DNA of 64,000 bases from Nostoc calcicola FACHB-3891 (lineage in GTDB: Bacteria > Cyanobacteriota > Cyanobacteriia > Cyanobacteriales > Nostocaceae): contig NZ_JACJRQ010000021.1 of NCBI RefSeq assembly GCF_014697355.1, positions 1 through 64,000 on the forward strand, in the 5' to 3' direction. Both the position numbers and the translations under genes were made by a program. The notes under the pieces were generated by a model. That model was not told the DNA's origin. It saw only the letters and a program-made list of their open reading frames with translations, and searched no databases. This document shows, piece by piece, positions 9,487 to 17,825 of the stretch. Position 1 is the stretch's first letter, and each line of letters opens with the position of its first letter.

Positions 9487-9584
9487 AGCAATCCCTCAAA
9501 AAATTTTTTTGTTATTTTCTCAGTATCTTTCCGGATTCACCCTCTTTCCCTAGTAGAGAGTAATGGTAGATGCACCCTGGTTAA

Positions 9585-9620
9585 GCCCTAGAGAAAACTC
9601 TGGGGCATTTTTTATTTTTG
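9585..9620 (+). terminator. Orphan rho-independent terminator on the + strand
   Basis: GCCCTAGAG (9585-9593) pairs with CTCTGGGGC (9598-9606) around an AAAA loop, with one G-U pair. ATTTTTTATTTTTG follows at once. This is a textbook terminator on the + strand, yet both flanking genes (cobM, lgt) are on the minus strand. It may end a small RNA starting somewhere in 9490-9570. Confidence 0.7.
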
Positions 9621-9649
9621 GGCATCGGGCATCGGGCATCGGGTATCGG
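9620..9649. repeat. Heptanucleotide tandem repeat (GGGCATC)4
   Basis: Three copies of GGGCATC and a fourth GGGTATC follow the orphan terminator. CTCATCTCCC-type iterations follow to 9710 and run into the 3' end of lgt, where they appear to encode its last residues. Confidence 0.8.
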
Positions 9650-9684
9650 TTATTAATTCTTATCCCTCATCTCCCTCATCTTCC

Positions 9685-10560
9685 TCATCCCCTCATCTCC
9701 CCATTTCCTTTAGGACTAGGAATCACATCAGGCAAAGGACGCTTGAGTAAATAAAGCCAAGCTAACCCAAATAATCCCAATAAAATTCCCAGAGAACTCA
9801 CTACTTGTGCCATTCGCAAAGGACCCAGCATCAAGCTATCAGTGCGAAATCCTTCAATCCACAAGCGTCCTAAGCTGTATGCTGGCCAGTAAAGTAGAAA
9901 TAAAGTGCCTACTTTCAGGCGTGGCTTGCCGGATAAAGACCGGAAAAACAACGTTATTAGCAGCGCAAACACCATTAAATCCCACAGAGATTCGTAGAGA
10001 AAGGTGGGATGAAAGTAATCAAAATTAACATACTCTAGAGGACGACGTTCTGGTGGAATATATAGCTTCCAGGGCAAATCAGTAGGATCGCCAAAAGCTT
10101 CTGAGTTGAAAAAATTACCCCAACGTCCGATCGCTTGCCCTAAAATCAGCGAAGGCGCCACTAAGTCCGCCAGTTGCCAGAAAGAAACCTGCTTGATTTT
10201 GGCAAAAATTAATGCTGCCAAAACCCCGCCAATAATTGCTCCGTGAATGGCAATACCTCCTTCCCAGATAGCAAAGATTTTTTCTGGAGTGGAGGCATAT
10301 TTTGGCCATTCAAACAAAACGTAGTATAGTCGTGCCCCAGGAATTGCACCAATTAACAACCAAAAGAACAAATCGCTCAGTAACTCCGGATTAACATGAC
10401 GGCGCTTTGCCAAATGCTGGGAAAGCATGACGCCAATTAACACAGCTGTAGCAATTAACAAGCCATACCAGCGGATAGTCAATGGCCCTATTCTCACCAG
10501 AATCGGTCCTGGAGAAGTAAATTGAAATGCCAAGGGCAAGGTGGAAAAATCCAGTGCCAT
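9685..10560 (-). CDS. lgt: Prolipoprotein diacylglyceryl transferase
   Basis: The 291-residue inner-membrane enzyme moves a diacylglyceryl group from phosphatidylglycerol to the lipobox cysteine of prolipoproteins, the first step of lipoprotein maturation. The Lgt signature IGRWGNFFNSEAFG is intact, the region around RLYYVLFEW matches the active-site cleft, and seven hydrophobic segments can be counted. Start ATG 10560. The C-terminal tail (VIPSPKGNGEMRG) lies in repeat-like DNA and probably is not conserved. A substrate candidate within this window is the lipoprotein at 31863. Confidence 0.95.
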   Translation of the reverse strand: MALDFSTLPLAFQFTSPGPILVRIGPLTIRWYGLLIATAVLIGVMLSQHLAKRRHVNPELLSDLFFWLLIGAIPGARLYYVLFEWPKYASTPEKIFAIWEGGIAIHGAIIGGVLAALIFAKIKQVSFWQLADLVAPSLILGQAIGRWGNFFNSEAFGDPTDLPWKLYIPPERRPLEYVNFDYFHPTFLYESLWDLMVFALLITLFFRSLSGKPRLKVGTLFLLYWPAYSLGRLWIEGFRTDSLMLGPLRMAQVVSSLGILLGLFGLAWLYLLKRPLPDVIPSPKGNGEMRG

Positions 10561-10821
10561 GAAAAATTACCTAGAAGAGTTCGTTAACTACCCGCGCACT
10601 TTGTTAACAAGTACGGAGTTTCTTACGTCTCGAATACCAGACTAACCTTGAATCCTCTACAACATTGTGAAGACAGAGGTAGAAATCTAGCATCCATATT
10701 TAGGAGTCTAATTCCTAAAGCTTAGTTGAGCATAACTTGTGCCACCAGAACAATTGACTTTAGCATTTTTACTCAGAGTGCAAGATGATAGATTTAAGTA
10801 AGTTACGCAAAACAATTTCAA

Positions 10822-10827
10822 TATAAT
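10822..10827 (+). promoter_or_regulatory. -10 element upstream of coaD
   Basis: TATAAT lies 27 nt before the coaD GTG codon. No good -35 hexamer is present at 16-18 nt, so this is only a tentative promoter for the coaD operon. Confidence 0.35.
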
Positions 10828-10854
10828 CACCTAAATTAAGTTTGATATATCATT

Positions 10855-11406
10855 GTGATTGCGATTTATCCTGGCAGCTTTGACCCCATCACCTTGGGAC
10901 ACCTCGATCTCATTCAGCGCGGTAGTCGGCTGTTTGAGCGTGTAATTGTCGCTGTACTGCGGAACCCTAACAAAATGCCACTCTTTAGTGTTCAGCAACG
11001 GCTAGATCAGATCCGTCTTTCTACACAACATTTACCTAATGTGGAAGTAGATAGCTTTGACGGTTTGACCGTCAATTATGCCCAAATGCGACATGCACAA
11101 GTTTTGCTACGGGGCTTACGGGCTGTGTCAGATTTTGAAGTGGAACTGCAAATGGCTCACACAAATAAAACTCTTTCTACCCAAATAGAAACAGTTTTTC
11201 TCGCAACCTCAAATGAGTATAGTTTTTTAAGTAGTAGTGTGGTAAAAGAGATTGCAAGGTTTGGTGGCTCTATCGATCATCTCGTTCCCCCACACATTGC
11301 CCTGGATATATACCAATGCTACAATCACAACTCCCCAATGTTGAACCCAATCTCAACGGAAGCAACCCCCCCCCTCAAGAGTATGTCGGCACAGAAGGAA
11401 GCATAG
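10855..11406 (+). CDS. coaD: Pantetheine-phosphate adenylyltransferase
   Basis: CoaD transfers AMP from ATP to 4'-phosphopantetheine, the penultimate step of coenzyme A synthesis. The N-terminal YPGSFDPITLGHLD contains the nucleotidyltransferase motif T/HxGH, and the C-terminal EYSFLSSSVVKEIARFGG is the second ATP site. The core ends near residue 160. The last 25 residues are not typical of the family and are encoded in DNA shared with the next gene. Start is GTG 10855. The stop codon lies 91 nt inside the following coding region. Confidence 0.95.
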   Translation: MIAIYPGSFDPITLGHLDLIQRGSRLFERVIVAVLRNPNKMPLFSVQQRLDQIRLSTQHLPNVEVDSFDGLTVNYAQMRHAQVLLRGLRAVSDFEVELQMAHTNKTLSTQIETVFLATSNEYSFLSSSVVKEIARFGGSIDHLVPPHIALDIYQCYNHNSPMLNPISTEATPPLKSMSAQKEA

Positions 11407-11984
11407 ATATTCAGGAGGAACTCAACCGCCTAGAGGAAATGGTTCTCTCTAGTCTCCGGATTCCCCTGACGGGACGCACACTCATCGATGAAGAAAAGCT
11501 GCTAGATCAGCTTGACTACATCCGCCTTGGTTTGCCAGGAATTTTTCAAGAAGCAGCGGCAATTCTGGAACAAAAGGAGGAAATTCTCCTCGAAGCAGAA
11601 GAATATGGCCAGCAAATAGTTGAAGCCGCCCAAGCAAAAAAAGCTCAAATTTTAGCTGAAAGCGATATTCTTCAACAGGCAAAACAAGAAGCTGAACAAA
11701 TGCGGCGAGAAGTGCAACAAGAGTGTGAGGCAATAATGCAAGAAACTCTGGCTGAAATTGAGCGCAAGCGGTATGCTTGTCAGCAAGAGTTGGAGCAAAT
11801 GCGACAAACAGCGATCGCTCACGCTCAAGAAATTGAAGATGGTGCCGATCGATATGCCGATAGCGTCCTAGAAAATATTGAGCAGGATCTCCAAGAAATG
11901 TTGCGAATTATCACCAATGGACGGCAACAATTGCGATCTGATAACATTACACAACGCAATTCACCTCCTGGTAACAAGAGATAA
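11316..11984 (+). CDS. Cyanobacterial coiled-coil protein (DivIVA/AtpF-like)
   Basis: The 222-residue protein starts with a poorly conserved 30 residues. An IDIQEELNRLEEMV helix and an LTGRTLIDEEKLLDQLDYIR motif follow, and a long charged coiled coil (about 80-205) rich in E, Q, K and A completes it. The layout recalls DivIVA-like and ATP-synthase b-subunit-like cyanobacterial proteins; a cell-division or structural role is only a guess. ATG 11316 is the only start before the conserved helix, which forces a 91-nt overlap with coaD in another frame. A terminator follows at 12124-12174. Confidence 0.8.
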   Translation: MLQSQLPNVEPNLNGSNPPPQEYVGTEGSIDIQEELNRLEEMVLSSLRIPLTGRTLIDEEKLLDQLDYIRLGLPGIFQEAAAILEQKEEILLEAEEYGQQIVEAAQAKKAQILAESDILQQAKQEAEQMRREVQQECEAIMQETLAEIERKRYACQQELEQMRQTAIAHAQEIEDGADRYADSVLENIEQDLQEMLRIITNGRQQLRSDNITQRNSPPGNKR

Positions 11985-12003
11985 AGGTTCTGAGAAAATG
12001 AGC

Positions 12004-12049
12004 AAGAATTATCGGTTGGGTTTTGCGACTGCTTAACCCAACAATTCTT
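12004..12049. repeat. TTGGGTT-type inverted repeat
   Basis: AAGAATT..GTTGGGTT pairs with AACCCAAC..AATTCTT across a 12-nt loop and a 4-nt bulge. This is a common Nostoc-type intergenic palindrome. No T tract follows on the + strand. Confidence 0.55.
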
Positions 12050-12123
12050 ATTAAAAAAACTTTTGGGCTTCCATATTCTGTTAGTCAAATATGACCTATA
12101 TAAACCCACTATTATAGGAAAAC

Positions 12124-12174
12124 AGCCTACAAAATAGACTTATTCATAAGTGTATTTTGGCTTTTTATTTTTTC
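12124..12174 (+). terminator. Rho-independent terminator after the coaD operon
   Basis: AGCC..CAAAATA..ACTTA pairs with TAAGT..TATTTTG-GCT (12124-12162). TTTTTATTTTTTCTTT follows. It separates the coaD/coiled-coil pair from the Ycf66-like gene. Confidence 0.75.
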
Positions 12175-12211
12175 TTTCTCCCATTAGTAATAAGTTTAAT
12201 ATTTTGGCTTG

Positions 12212-12217
12212 TATAAT
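12212..12217 (+). promoter_or_regulatory. -10 element of the Ycf66-like gene
   Basis: A perfect TATAAT lies 18 nt before the ATG at 12236, downstream of the terminator. The predicted leader is about 12 nt. No clear -35 box is seen. Confidence 0.4.
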
Positions 12218-12235
12218 TAAGCAGGATTATAATAA

Positions 12236-12556
12236 ATGCTCATTTTAGCTCAAGTTAATTTTGGATTAAATCTAGCTGGTTTAATTGGAATTATTTATTT
12301 ACTTTTGGCAATTGTCTACTTTATTTTAACATTGGCTTGGCTAGTCCAACGTGGAACCAGACTTAGAGGTTGGGCTTTAAGTCTTTATATTACTCAAGTG
12401 ATATTTACACCAATTGTCTTGTTATTATGTGGAGTAATATTATTTTTTCAAGGTTGGCGTTTAGACCCAATTCTTCAAATTGAACAATTTTTATTATCGC
12501 TATTAATTATTTACTTAACTATCAAAGATATTGTGATTAATGCAGTTTACAGATAA
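12236..12556 (+). CDS. Ycf66-like membrane protein
   Basis: This 106-residue protein has three hydrophobic segments (about 10-36, 50-70, 82-102). The FFQGWRLDPILQIEQFLL segment is the diagnostic stretch of the Ycf66 family, found in cyanobacteria and some plastids with no proven function. The N-terminal half is less typical. It stands alone between a terminator and a convergent gene. No ribosome binding site is obvious, which fits a short leader. Confidence 0.7.
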   Translation: MLILAQVNFGLNLAGLIGIIYLLLAIVYFILTLAWLVQRGTRLRGWALSLYITQVIFTPIVLLLCGVILFFQGWRLDPILQIEQFLLSLLIIYLTIKDIVINAVYR

Positions 12557-12671
12557 TAATTTAGGAGCCAGAATTATTCTTGCTCAATGACTGCAATTCC
12601 TACCAACTTAGCTTTATACTAGCCCGCTGTGAGAACGTGGGATGAGGGAGTGAGGGATAGGAATTGATAAC

Positions 12672-12697
12672 CAATGCCCCATGCCCCATGCCCCATA
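12672..12697. repeat. Heptanucleotide repeat (ATGCCCC)3
   Basis: Three copies of ATGCCCC are preceded by GGGATGAGGGAG-type sequence. They lie between the stops of the convergent genes ending at 12556 and 12715. Confidence 0.7.
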
Positions 12698-12714
12698 TCC
12701 AGATTTTAATTGAG

Positions 12715-13320
12715 TTATTTTTGAGATGAGGAAGATGAACTACCACTTTCTCTGGGATAGGGAGAATCAACAAAACCCAATTCAAACAACTGTTTATAGG
12801 CTTTCTTACCTAAATCCCGCGTTGGGTTTTGACTCTTAATTATTTGAATCAACAATGGCACTGCTAATTCTGGCTGATTTTGTGCCCGATGTACCAATGC
12901 TAGTTGAAAGGTAGCTTCATCTCGTTTTTGGGCTGTTAATAAAGCTTTTTGACGCTGAGAATCAGAAACTTTATTGTCAATTCCTGAAAAGCTAGCGTTT
13001 AAATCTTGATAAAAATTAGATAGCTGATTATAAACCTGACGTGCTTCTTGGAGTTTCTTTGCAGCTAAAGTGTAGTTTTGAGCAGAAACGGCTTGTTCTG
13101 CATCTTTCATTAAGCGATCGCCACCTTCAATGCTCAAAAGGCTGTTATTTTGAGTTACCGGACGGAGGTTATTAGGATCGTTGGGATCGATGGGTTGTGG
13201 TTGGCTGGTAGTGCCTGGTAACTGTGGTACCTGAGCATTCACAGGTGATAGCAAGCTAAGGACTGCTAAGACTGATAAAAAAGCGCGGTGCATCAAGGTA
13301 ACAGCGGCAGCAGTGTTCAT
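12715..13320 (-). CDS. Exported conserved hypothetical protein
   Basis: The 201-residue product has an N-terminal signal peptide (hydrophobic stretch ending SPVNAQ, cleavage likely near residue 30). A proline-rich linker follows, then a helical domain (about 65-185) with TPR-like helix pairs such as AEQAVSAQNYTLAAKKLQEA and RAQNQPELAVPLL. The C-terminus is a serine run. It is probably periplasmic. I know no function. An alternative start at the second Met (residue 10) would give a more ordinary signal peptide. Confidence 0.75.
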   Translation of the reverse strand: MNTAAAVTLMHRAFLSVLAVLSLLSPVNAQVPQLPGTTSQPQPIDPNDPNNLRPVTQNNSLLSIEGGDRLMKDAEQAVSAQNYTLAAKKLQEARQVYNQLSNFYQDLNASFSGIDNKVSDSQRQKALLTAQKRDEATFQLALVHRAQNQPELAVPLLIQIIKSQNPTRDLGKKAYKQLFELGFVDSPYPRESGSSSSSSQK

Positions 13321-13434
13321 GGGATCAATTAGTGCAACAACTATATAGAAAAGTTATGGATACTTTCGGTATCTTAACTCTGTTTTGGTCTTCGGCAAAA
13401 CAAAGCCACATAACTCAGTTTCTCAGATTTAGAC

Positions 13435-13560
13435 TTAAAATTGCTGCAATAGAGTTCCCATTACCCCTGTATAATCTTCATCACTGACTAATTCTGTACT
13501 TTGTAGCCAATAATTAGTTATTTGCTCAAAAAGTGCCAATTTGGCTGAATATTGTGTCAA
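13435..13560 (-). pseudogene. Short coding relic or small ORF
   Basis: On the minus strand a frame from TTG 13560 to TAA 13435 reads 41 residues that look protein-like, with FEQITNYWLQSTELV and DEDYTGVMGTLLQQF segments. A stop lies just upstream and there is no ribosome binding site, so it is more likely the 3' remnant of a lost gene than a working small gene. The family is not recognised. Confidence 0.3.
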
Positions 13561-13591
13561 TAGAGGCTAATCTATAGATATAAATCCTCTA

Positions 13592-13635
13592 ATATCATTT
13601 TGGATTTTGGATTTTAGATTTTGGATTGGGAATCA
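13592..13635. repeat. Partial copy of the ATACCATTTTGG element
   Basis: This stretch matches the left third of the elements at 6895 and 25735, with GGATTTTGGATTTTAG iterations. It lacks the right part and the right terminal repeat. Confidence 0.55.
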
Positions 13636-13875
13636 TTTGGGACTGGAGAGACAAGGAAACAACTTGCAACAAATATTTCTCATTGTCCTCCCATCCTCTT
13701 GTGTCCCCGTGTAAGAGTCTCCTCTTTCCCATCCCTCTTTGTTTGATCGATCGCATGAACGTCTAACTTGAAAATGGGAGTGAGAAGTTGGGAGTAGAAA
13801 GTAGAGTATATTCCTGTTTGAATACTAGGTTGTGGGGTTTTCCTGTAATTAGCTGTCTTCAGAGTCTTGACAGAA

Positions 13876-14631
13876 TCAAGAATTGGTAATTTCTGCAAAT
13901 GTGTGATTAGTAATTTCTGTTTCTTGGTGGCTTAATTGTTGAAGTACCTTTGCTAAATCAGCTGTGAGGCTTTTGGCATCTTGTTTTATAGAGCCACGTA
14001 TGTAATCCTTAACTCTGATTGGACAGCCAATGTGAATACTCACATCTGTACCCCAATTAGGATATGGTTGGCTGTAATTGATGCTGATGGGTATAACTTT
14101 GACTCCCAAAGAGCGATCGCTAGATTCAGCAGTCAAAGCCAGACGTGCAATTCCCGGTTTCAAAGGGGCTTGAGCATGACGGTAAATATTACCTTCTGGA
14201 AAAATTACCACGGCTTTTCGCTGTTTAAGCAGCTCAACTCCATGTCGTAGACTGCCAATTGAGGGGTGTCGAGTATTTACAGGAAAACCACCCAAACGTT
14301 TCACAAACCAGCCTTGCAATCCTTGGCATTCATCAATAGTGACCATAAACCGCAGGTCTTTTGCTGTCATACAATTAGCAACGGCATAAGGTATGAGCAA
14401 TCCATCCCAACGTGCCCTATGGGTAGGAGCGAAAATAACAGGCCCAGTTGTGGGGATATTTTTTTGTCCGGTTATTCTAATTCGCCCAAAGAATAATGGT
14501 AATAGGCAGTGACGACCAAATAAATACGCCAGAGGACTTAACCAAGGAGAAACCCTTGAGGTAATAACATCCGTTTGAGGATTTGCTGGTGTTTCCTGGC
14601 AAGTATCAAATAAAGAGTAAAATTCCATCAT
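13876..14631 (-). CDS. plsC: 1-acyl-sn-glycerol-3-phosphate acyltransferase
   Basis: The 251-residue PlsC-type acyltransferase makes phosphatidic acid from lysophosphatidic acid in membrane lipid synthesis. The HX4D catalytic motif is seen as HRARWD (residues 71-76) and motif III as FPEG (143-146), with VKRLGGFPVNTR as motif II. The C-terminal VKVIPISINYSQP is the fourth block. Start ATG 14631, with a second ATG next to it at 14628. Cyanobacteria often hold several plsC paralogues, so the substrate (acyl-ACP or lipid) is not certain. Confidence 0.88.
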   Translation of the reverse strand: MMEFYSLFDTCQETPANPQTDVITSRVSPWLSPLAYLFGRHCLLPLFFGRIRITGQKNIPTTGPVIFAPTHRARWDGLLIPYAVANCMTAKDLRFMVTIDECQGLQGWFVKRLGGFPVNTRHPSIGSLRHGVELLKQRKAVVIFPEGNIYRHAQAPLKPGIARLALTAESSDRSLGVKVIPISINYSQPYPNWGTDVSIHIGCPIRVKDYIRGSIKQDAKSLTADLAKVLQQLSHQETEITNHTFAEITNS

Positions 14632-14743
14632 GATGGAGACAGCTGATTGACGGATAAAATTTAACGAAAAGCCTGATTAGTTACACCGTAGATTCTCTTG
14701 CGTGACTTGTGTCGTGTTAGATGGACAGTTTTACCTCTGTCTG

Positions 14744-15229
14744 TTATTTTCTCTTACCCCGCTTAGTCGCAAACCAAGCCTGTAACTGTTGACGACAAGC
14801 TGATTCTAGAATGCCTCCAATTACCTGCAAATGGTGATTAGAAGCAGCGCTGTCAGGTATGTTAATAACTGTACGAATTGCGCCAGTTTTTGTATCGTCC
14901 ACCCCGTATACAACGAGTCGTACACGAGCTTGGACGATCGCACCTGCACACATTGGGCAAGGCTCCAAAGTTACATACAGAGTACACTCATTCAGATGCC
15001 AATTTTGTAAAGTTGTGGCAGCTCTCTTAAGAGCAAGAATTTCCGCATGAGCCGTAGGGTCTTGGTCGCGTTCTTTTCTGTTCTCTCCCTCGGCAATTAA
15101 ATTGCCAGCTGAATCGACGATCGCAGCCCCTACAGGGACTTCACCTGCATCACCTGCTGCTTGTGCTAATTCTAAGGCACGATTCATCCATTGTTGATGT
15201 ATAAGATAATCACCATATTTATTCAGCAT
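14744..15229 (-). CDS. tadA: tRNA(Arg) adenosine-34 deaminase
   Basis: The 161-residue zinc deaminase converts A34 of tRNA-Arg(ACG) to inosine. The active-site motif is TAHAEILALK (His ligand and catalytic Glu) followed by PCPMCAGAI (two Cys ligands). The VYGVDDTKTGA segment is typical of TadA rather than cytidine or guanine deaminases. Start ATG 15229. It lies on the same strand as plsC downstream and the glutaredoxin upstream, with gaps of about 110 nt. Confidence 0.95.
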   Translation of the reverse strand: MLNKYGDYLIHQQWMNRALELAQAAGDAGEVPVGAAIVDSAGNLIAEGENRKERDQDPTAHAEILALKRAATTLQNWHLNECTLYVTLEPCPMCAGAIVQARVRLVVYGVDDTKTGAIRTVINIPDSAASNHHLQVIGGILESACRQQLQAWFATKRGKRK

Positions 15230-15283
15230 CCTCTAAGTAATATAAAAATTTTATAAAATTTTTACAATTCAATAGATTTTGTC

Positions 15284-15345
15284 ATTGGTCATTCGTCATT
15301 TGTCATTTGTCGTTTCTCAAATGACCAATGACTAACGACTAACGA
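15284..15345. repeat. Inverted TCATTTG/CAAATGA repeat
   Basis: Iterations of GTCATTG, GTCATTC and GTCATTTG are followed by CAAATGACCAATGACTAACGAC, so the array folds back on itself. It fills the gap between tadA and the glutaredoxin gene and abuts the glutaredoxin stop codon. Confidence 0.6.
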
Positions 15346-15644
15346 GCCAACAAAAGATCGAGTTGACTTTGTGTATCTAGCTGATAAAGATCGTCGCAAC
15401 CACCAATGTGTTCGTTATTGATAAAAATTTGTGGTACTGTGCGCCGTCCGTTAGCACGTTCTGACATTTTCGCTCTGGCTGCTTCGTCGCCGTCGATTTT
15501 ATATTCGGTAAAGTTAACACCTTTCCACCACAGCAGCATTTTGGCACGAATGCAGTAAGGACAAGTTTGCCATGTGTAAATTTCGACGTTGGCTTTAACT
15601 CGTTCTGGATGGCGATTTAAAAGGGGATTAAGAAAGTCCAGCAT
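15339..15644 (-). CDS. grxC: Glutaredoxin 3 (dithiol, CPYC)
   Basis: The 101-residue glutaredoxin carries the dithiol active site TCPYC, a cis-proline TVPQIFI, and GGCDDLYQLD for glutathione binding. It reduces disulfides and glutathionylated proteins. It is distinct from the monothiol CGFS glutaredoxin at 49124. Start ATG 15644. The last codons lie in repeat DNA. Confidence 0.93.
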   Translation of the reverse strand: MLDFLNPLLNRHPERVKANVEIYTWQTCPYCIRAKMLLWWKGVNFTEYKIDGDEAARAKMSERANGRRTVPQIFINNEHIGGCDDLYQLDTQSQLDLLLAR

Positions 15645-15698
15645 ATTTAATCTTAAGCAAGGTTTTTACTATATCTCTAGCCTAGATCATTGCCAGCA

Positions 15699-16274
15699 TT
15701 ACTTACGCATCGGCGCTGGAACCCACTTTTGGAAACTTTCTAGATGATTCCAGTAAGCTAAATATCCAGTCAATGCCCAAATTAAAGCGGCTGCTACTAA
15801 TACACCAACACCAATTAGCCGCCAAGTTCGGTTGGTTTTCCAATAGAGAGTTGGTGTCGCAAATATACCACCTAATCCTGTTAAGATAAAACCGATTCCT
15901 GACAACAAGGGTTGTTTTGTCATATTCAAGTTGATAATGCGGATACCCACGACGATCGCCACTAAACCCGCAAAAAATCCGTAAACTGCGATTGTCAATA
16001 AATCCCAACCCACAGACAGGGCAATTGCAGCGGCCACAAATAAGATGCCAAATAAAACACTTGTTTCACCGAAGGCAATATTAAAACTACCACCAATTGG
16101 CCAGGTGAAGCTCATGTGTAAACCAGTTGTTAAAGCGATCGCACCTGTAATTCCAAAACCGGGAATCCACTGTTTTTGATGTGAGCTATCTATCCCACGA
16201 TACACGTAGTCAGCTAGTATAAATAACCCAGCTACCATGTTGATTAACATGAGTGTGATGTAGTCGATAAACAC
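15699..16274 (-). CDS. DUF981 family membrane protein
   Basis: The 191-residue protein has six or seven hydrophobic segments. The conserved pattern PGFGITGAIALTTGLHMSFTWP plus GETSVLFGILFVAAAIAL identifies the DUF981 family of bacterial and archaeal membrane proteins of unknown function. GTG 16274 is supported by AGAGG six bases upstream. It lies just upstream of grxC and could be co-transcribed with it. Confidence 0.78.
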   Translation of the reverse strand: MFIDYITLMLINMVAGLFILADYVYRGIDSSHQKQWIPGFGITGAIALTTGLHMSFTWPIGGSFNIAFGETSVLFGILFVAAAIALSVGWDLLTIAVYGFFAGLVAIVVGIRIINLNMTKQPLLSGIGFILTGLGGIFATPTLYWKTNRTWRLIGVGVLVAAALIWALTGYLAYWNHLESFQKWVPAPMRK

Positions 16275-16593
16275 AATTAACCTCTCAATGCTTTTCTGGG
16301 TTGATATGAATTATCCCAAGTTACTAACACTGTTATGTTTATAAATATTTAAGACCACAGATTAACATGACGGCAAGGATATGAGGTATGAATTCTCACA
16401 AGTACGAGGGTCATTTCCCCCTGCTCCCTGCCCCCTTGCCCCTGCCTGTTGTTGAGAATAGTGTCAATAAAGTGGGAATTGACACTTCGTTAACATTTGT
16501 AATCGAAAATTGGTAACCGCCCTTTGGTAGACTTAAAGACTGAAATAGCCAGATAAAGTAACGCAAATTCAAGCAGTTGAGAGGGCAGACTTC

Positions 16594-17631
16594 GTGGAAA
16601 ATACACTTGGGTTAGAGATTATTGAGGTAGTAGAGCAAGCAGCGATCGCATCCGCAAAGTGGATGGGTAAAGGCGAAAAAAACACTGCTGACCAGGTAGC
16701 AGTGGAAGCCATGCGGGAGCGGATGAATAAAATCTACATGCGTGGTCGCATTGTGATTGGGGAAGGCGAACGCGATGACGCTCCCATGCTTTACATTGGA
16801 GAAGAAGTAGGTATCTGTACCCAACCAAATGCCGAAGCTCTCTGTAACCCTGATGAACTAATTGAAATTGATATCGCCGTTGACCCCTGTGAAGGCACCA
16901 ACTTGGTCGCGTACGGACAACCTGGTTCAATGGCTGTGTTGGCAATTTCTGAAAAGGGTGGATTATTTGCTGCTCCTGACTTTTATATGAAGAAATTAGC
17001 AGCACCTCCCGCAGCTAAGGGCAAGGTAGACATCAACAAGTCAGCAACGGAAAACCTCAAGATTCTTGCTGAGTGTTTAGACAGGGCTATTGATGAACTT
17101 GTAATCGTAGTCATGAAGCGCGATCGCCACAATGATTTAATTAAAGAAATCCGTGAGGCTGGAGCGAGAGTACAACTGATTTCTGATGGTGACGTGGGTG
17201 CAGCCATATCCTGCGGTTTTGCTGGAACTAACATCCACGGACTGATGGGTATCGGTGCGGCTCCTGAAGGTGTAATTTCCGCAGCCGCAATGCGTGCTTT
17301 GGGTGGACACTTCCAAGGTCAACTGATCTACGATCCAGAAGTAGTGAAAACAGGTCTGATTGGAGAAAGCAAAGAAGCCAACCTCGATCGCTTGAAGTCG
17401 ATGGGTATCAATGACCCAGATAAGGTCTATGATGCTGATGAACTGGCATCAGGTGAAACTGTTCTGTTCGCTGCTAGCGGAATTACCAGTGGTAATCTCA
17501 TGCAAGGTGTACGCTTTTTCAGCGGTGGAGCAAGAACTCAAAGCTTGGTAATTTCTAACCAGTCGAAAACTGCTCGGTTTGTTGATACAATCCACATGTT
17601 TGGTGAACCGAAGAGCCTCCAACTGTACTAA
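16594..17631 (+). CDS. glpX: Class II fructose-1,6/sedoheptulose-1,7-bisphosphatase
   Basis: This 345-residue GlpX-type enzyme is the dual F/SBPase of the cyanobacterial Calvin cycle. Seen are GEGERDDAPMLYIGEEVG (metal site), DPCEGTNLVAYGQPGSMAV, and the C-terminal RTQSLVISNQSKTARFVDT. Length matches the cyanobacterial form. It is essential for RuBP regeneration and in Synechocystis is under redox control. Start GTG 16594. Upstream, 16382-16593 holds a C-rich repeat and the likely promoter, not resolved by eye. Confidence 0.96.
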   Translation: MENTLGLEIIEVVEQAAIASAKWMGKGEKNTADQVAVEAMRERMNKIYMRGRIVIGEGERDDAPMLYIGEEVGICTQPNAEALCNPDELIEIDIAVDPCEGTNLVAYGQPGSMAVLAISEKGGLFAAPDFYMKKLAAPPAAKGKVDINKSATENLKILAECLDRAIDELVIVVMKRDRHNDLIKEIREAGARVQLISDGDVGAAISCGFAGTNIHGLMGIGAAPEGVISAAAMRALGGHFQGQLIYDPEVVKTGLIGESKEANLDRLKSMGINDPDKVYDADELASGETVLFAASGITSGNLMQGVRFFSGGARTQSLVISNQSKTARFVDTIHMFGEPKSLQLY

Positions 17632-17691
17632 TTCTTAGGGAATGGGGAATGGTAATACTAGGGGTGAAGCATAATGCTTTATCCATAGAGT

Positions 17692-17719
17692 AGTTAGTAG
17701 TTAGTAGTTAGTAATTAAT
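17692..17719. repeat. Heptanucleotide repeat (GTAGTTA)n
   Basis: Three to four copies of AGTAGTT lie between glpX and hemA. The CCCCATTCCCCATTC block at 17766-17780 belongs to another intergenic repeat family. Confidence 0.7.
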
Positions 17720-17825
17720 TTTTGTTTGTTGCTTGGTAATTTTTCCAAGCAACAACCTCTAATTCCCCATTCCCCATTCTCAATGCCTTATTGCCAACTA
17801 CCAACTAGTAACTACGATTTAGCAA

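Noticed and set aside
9685..9720. C-terminal tail of Lgt as a novel domain
   Set aside because: The residues are encoded by CATTTCC/CTCATCTCC-type repeat DNA and are better explained as read-through into repeats.
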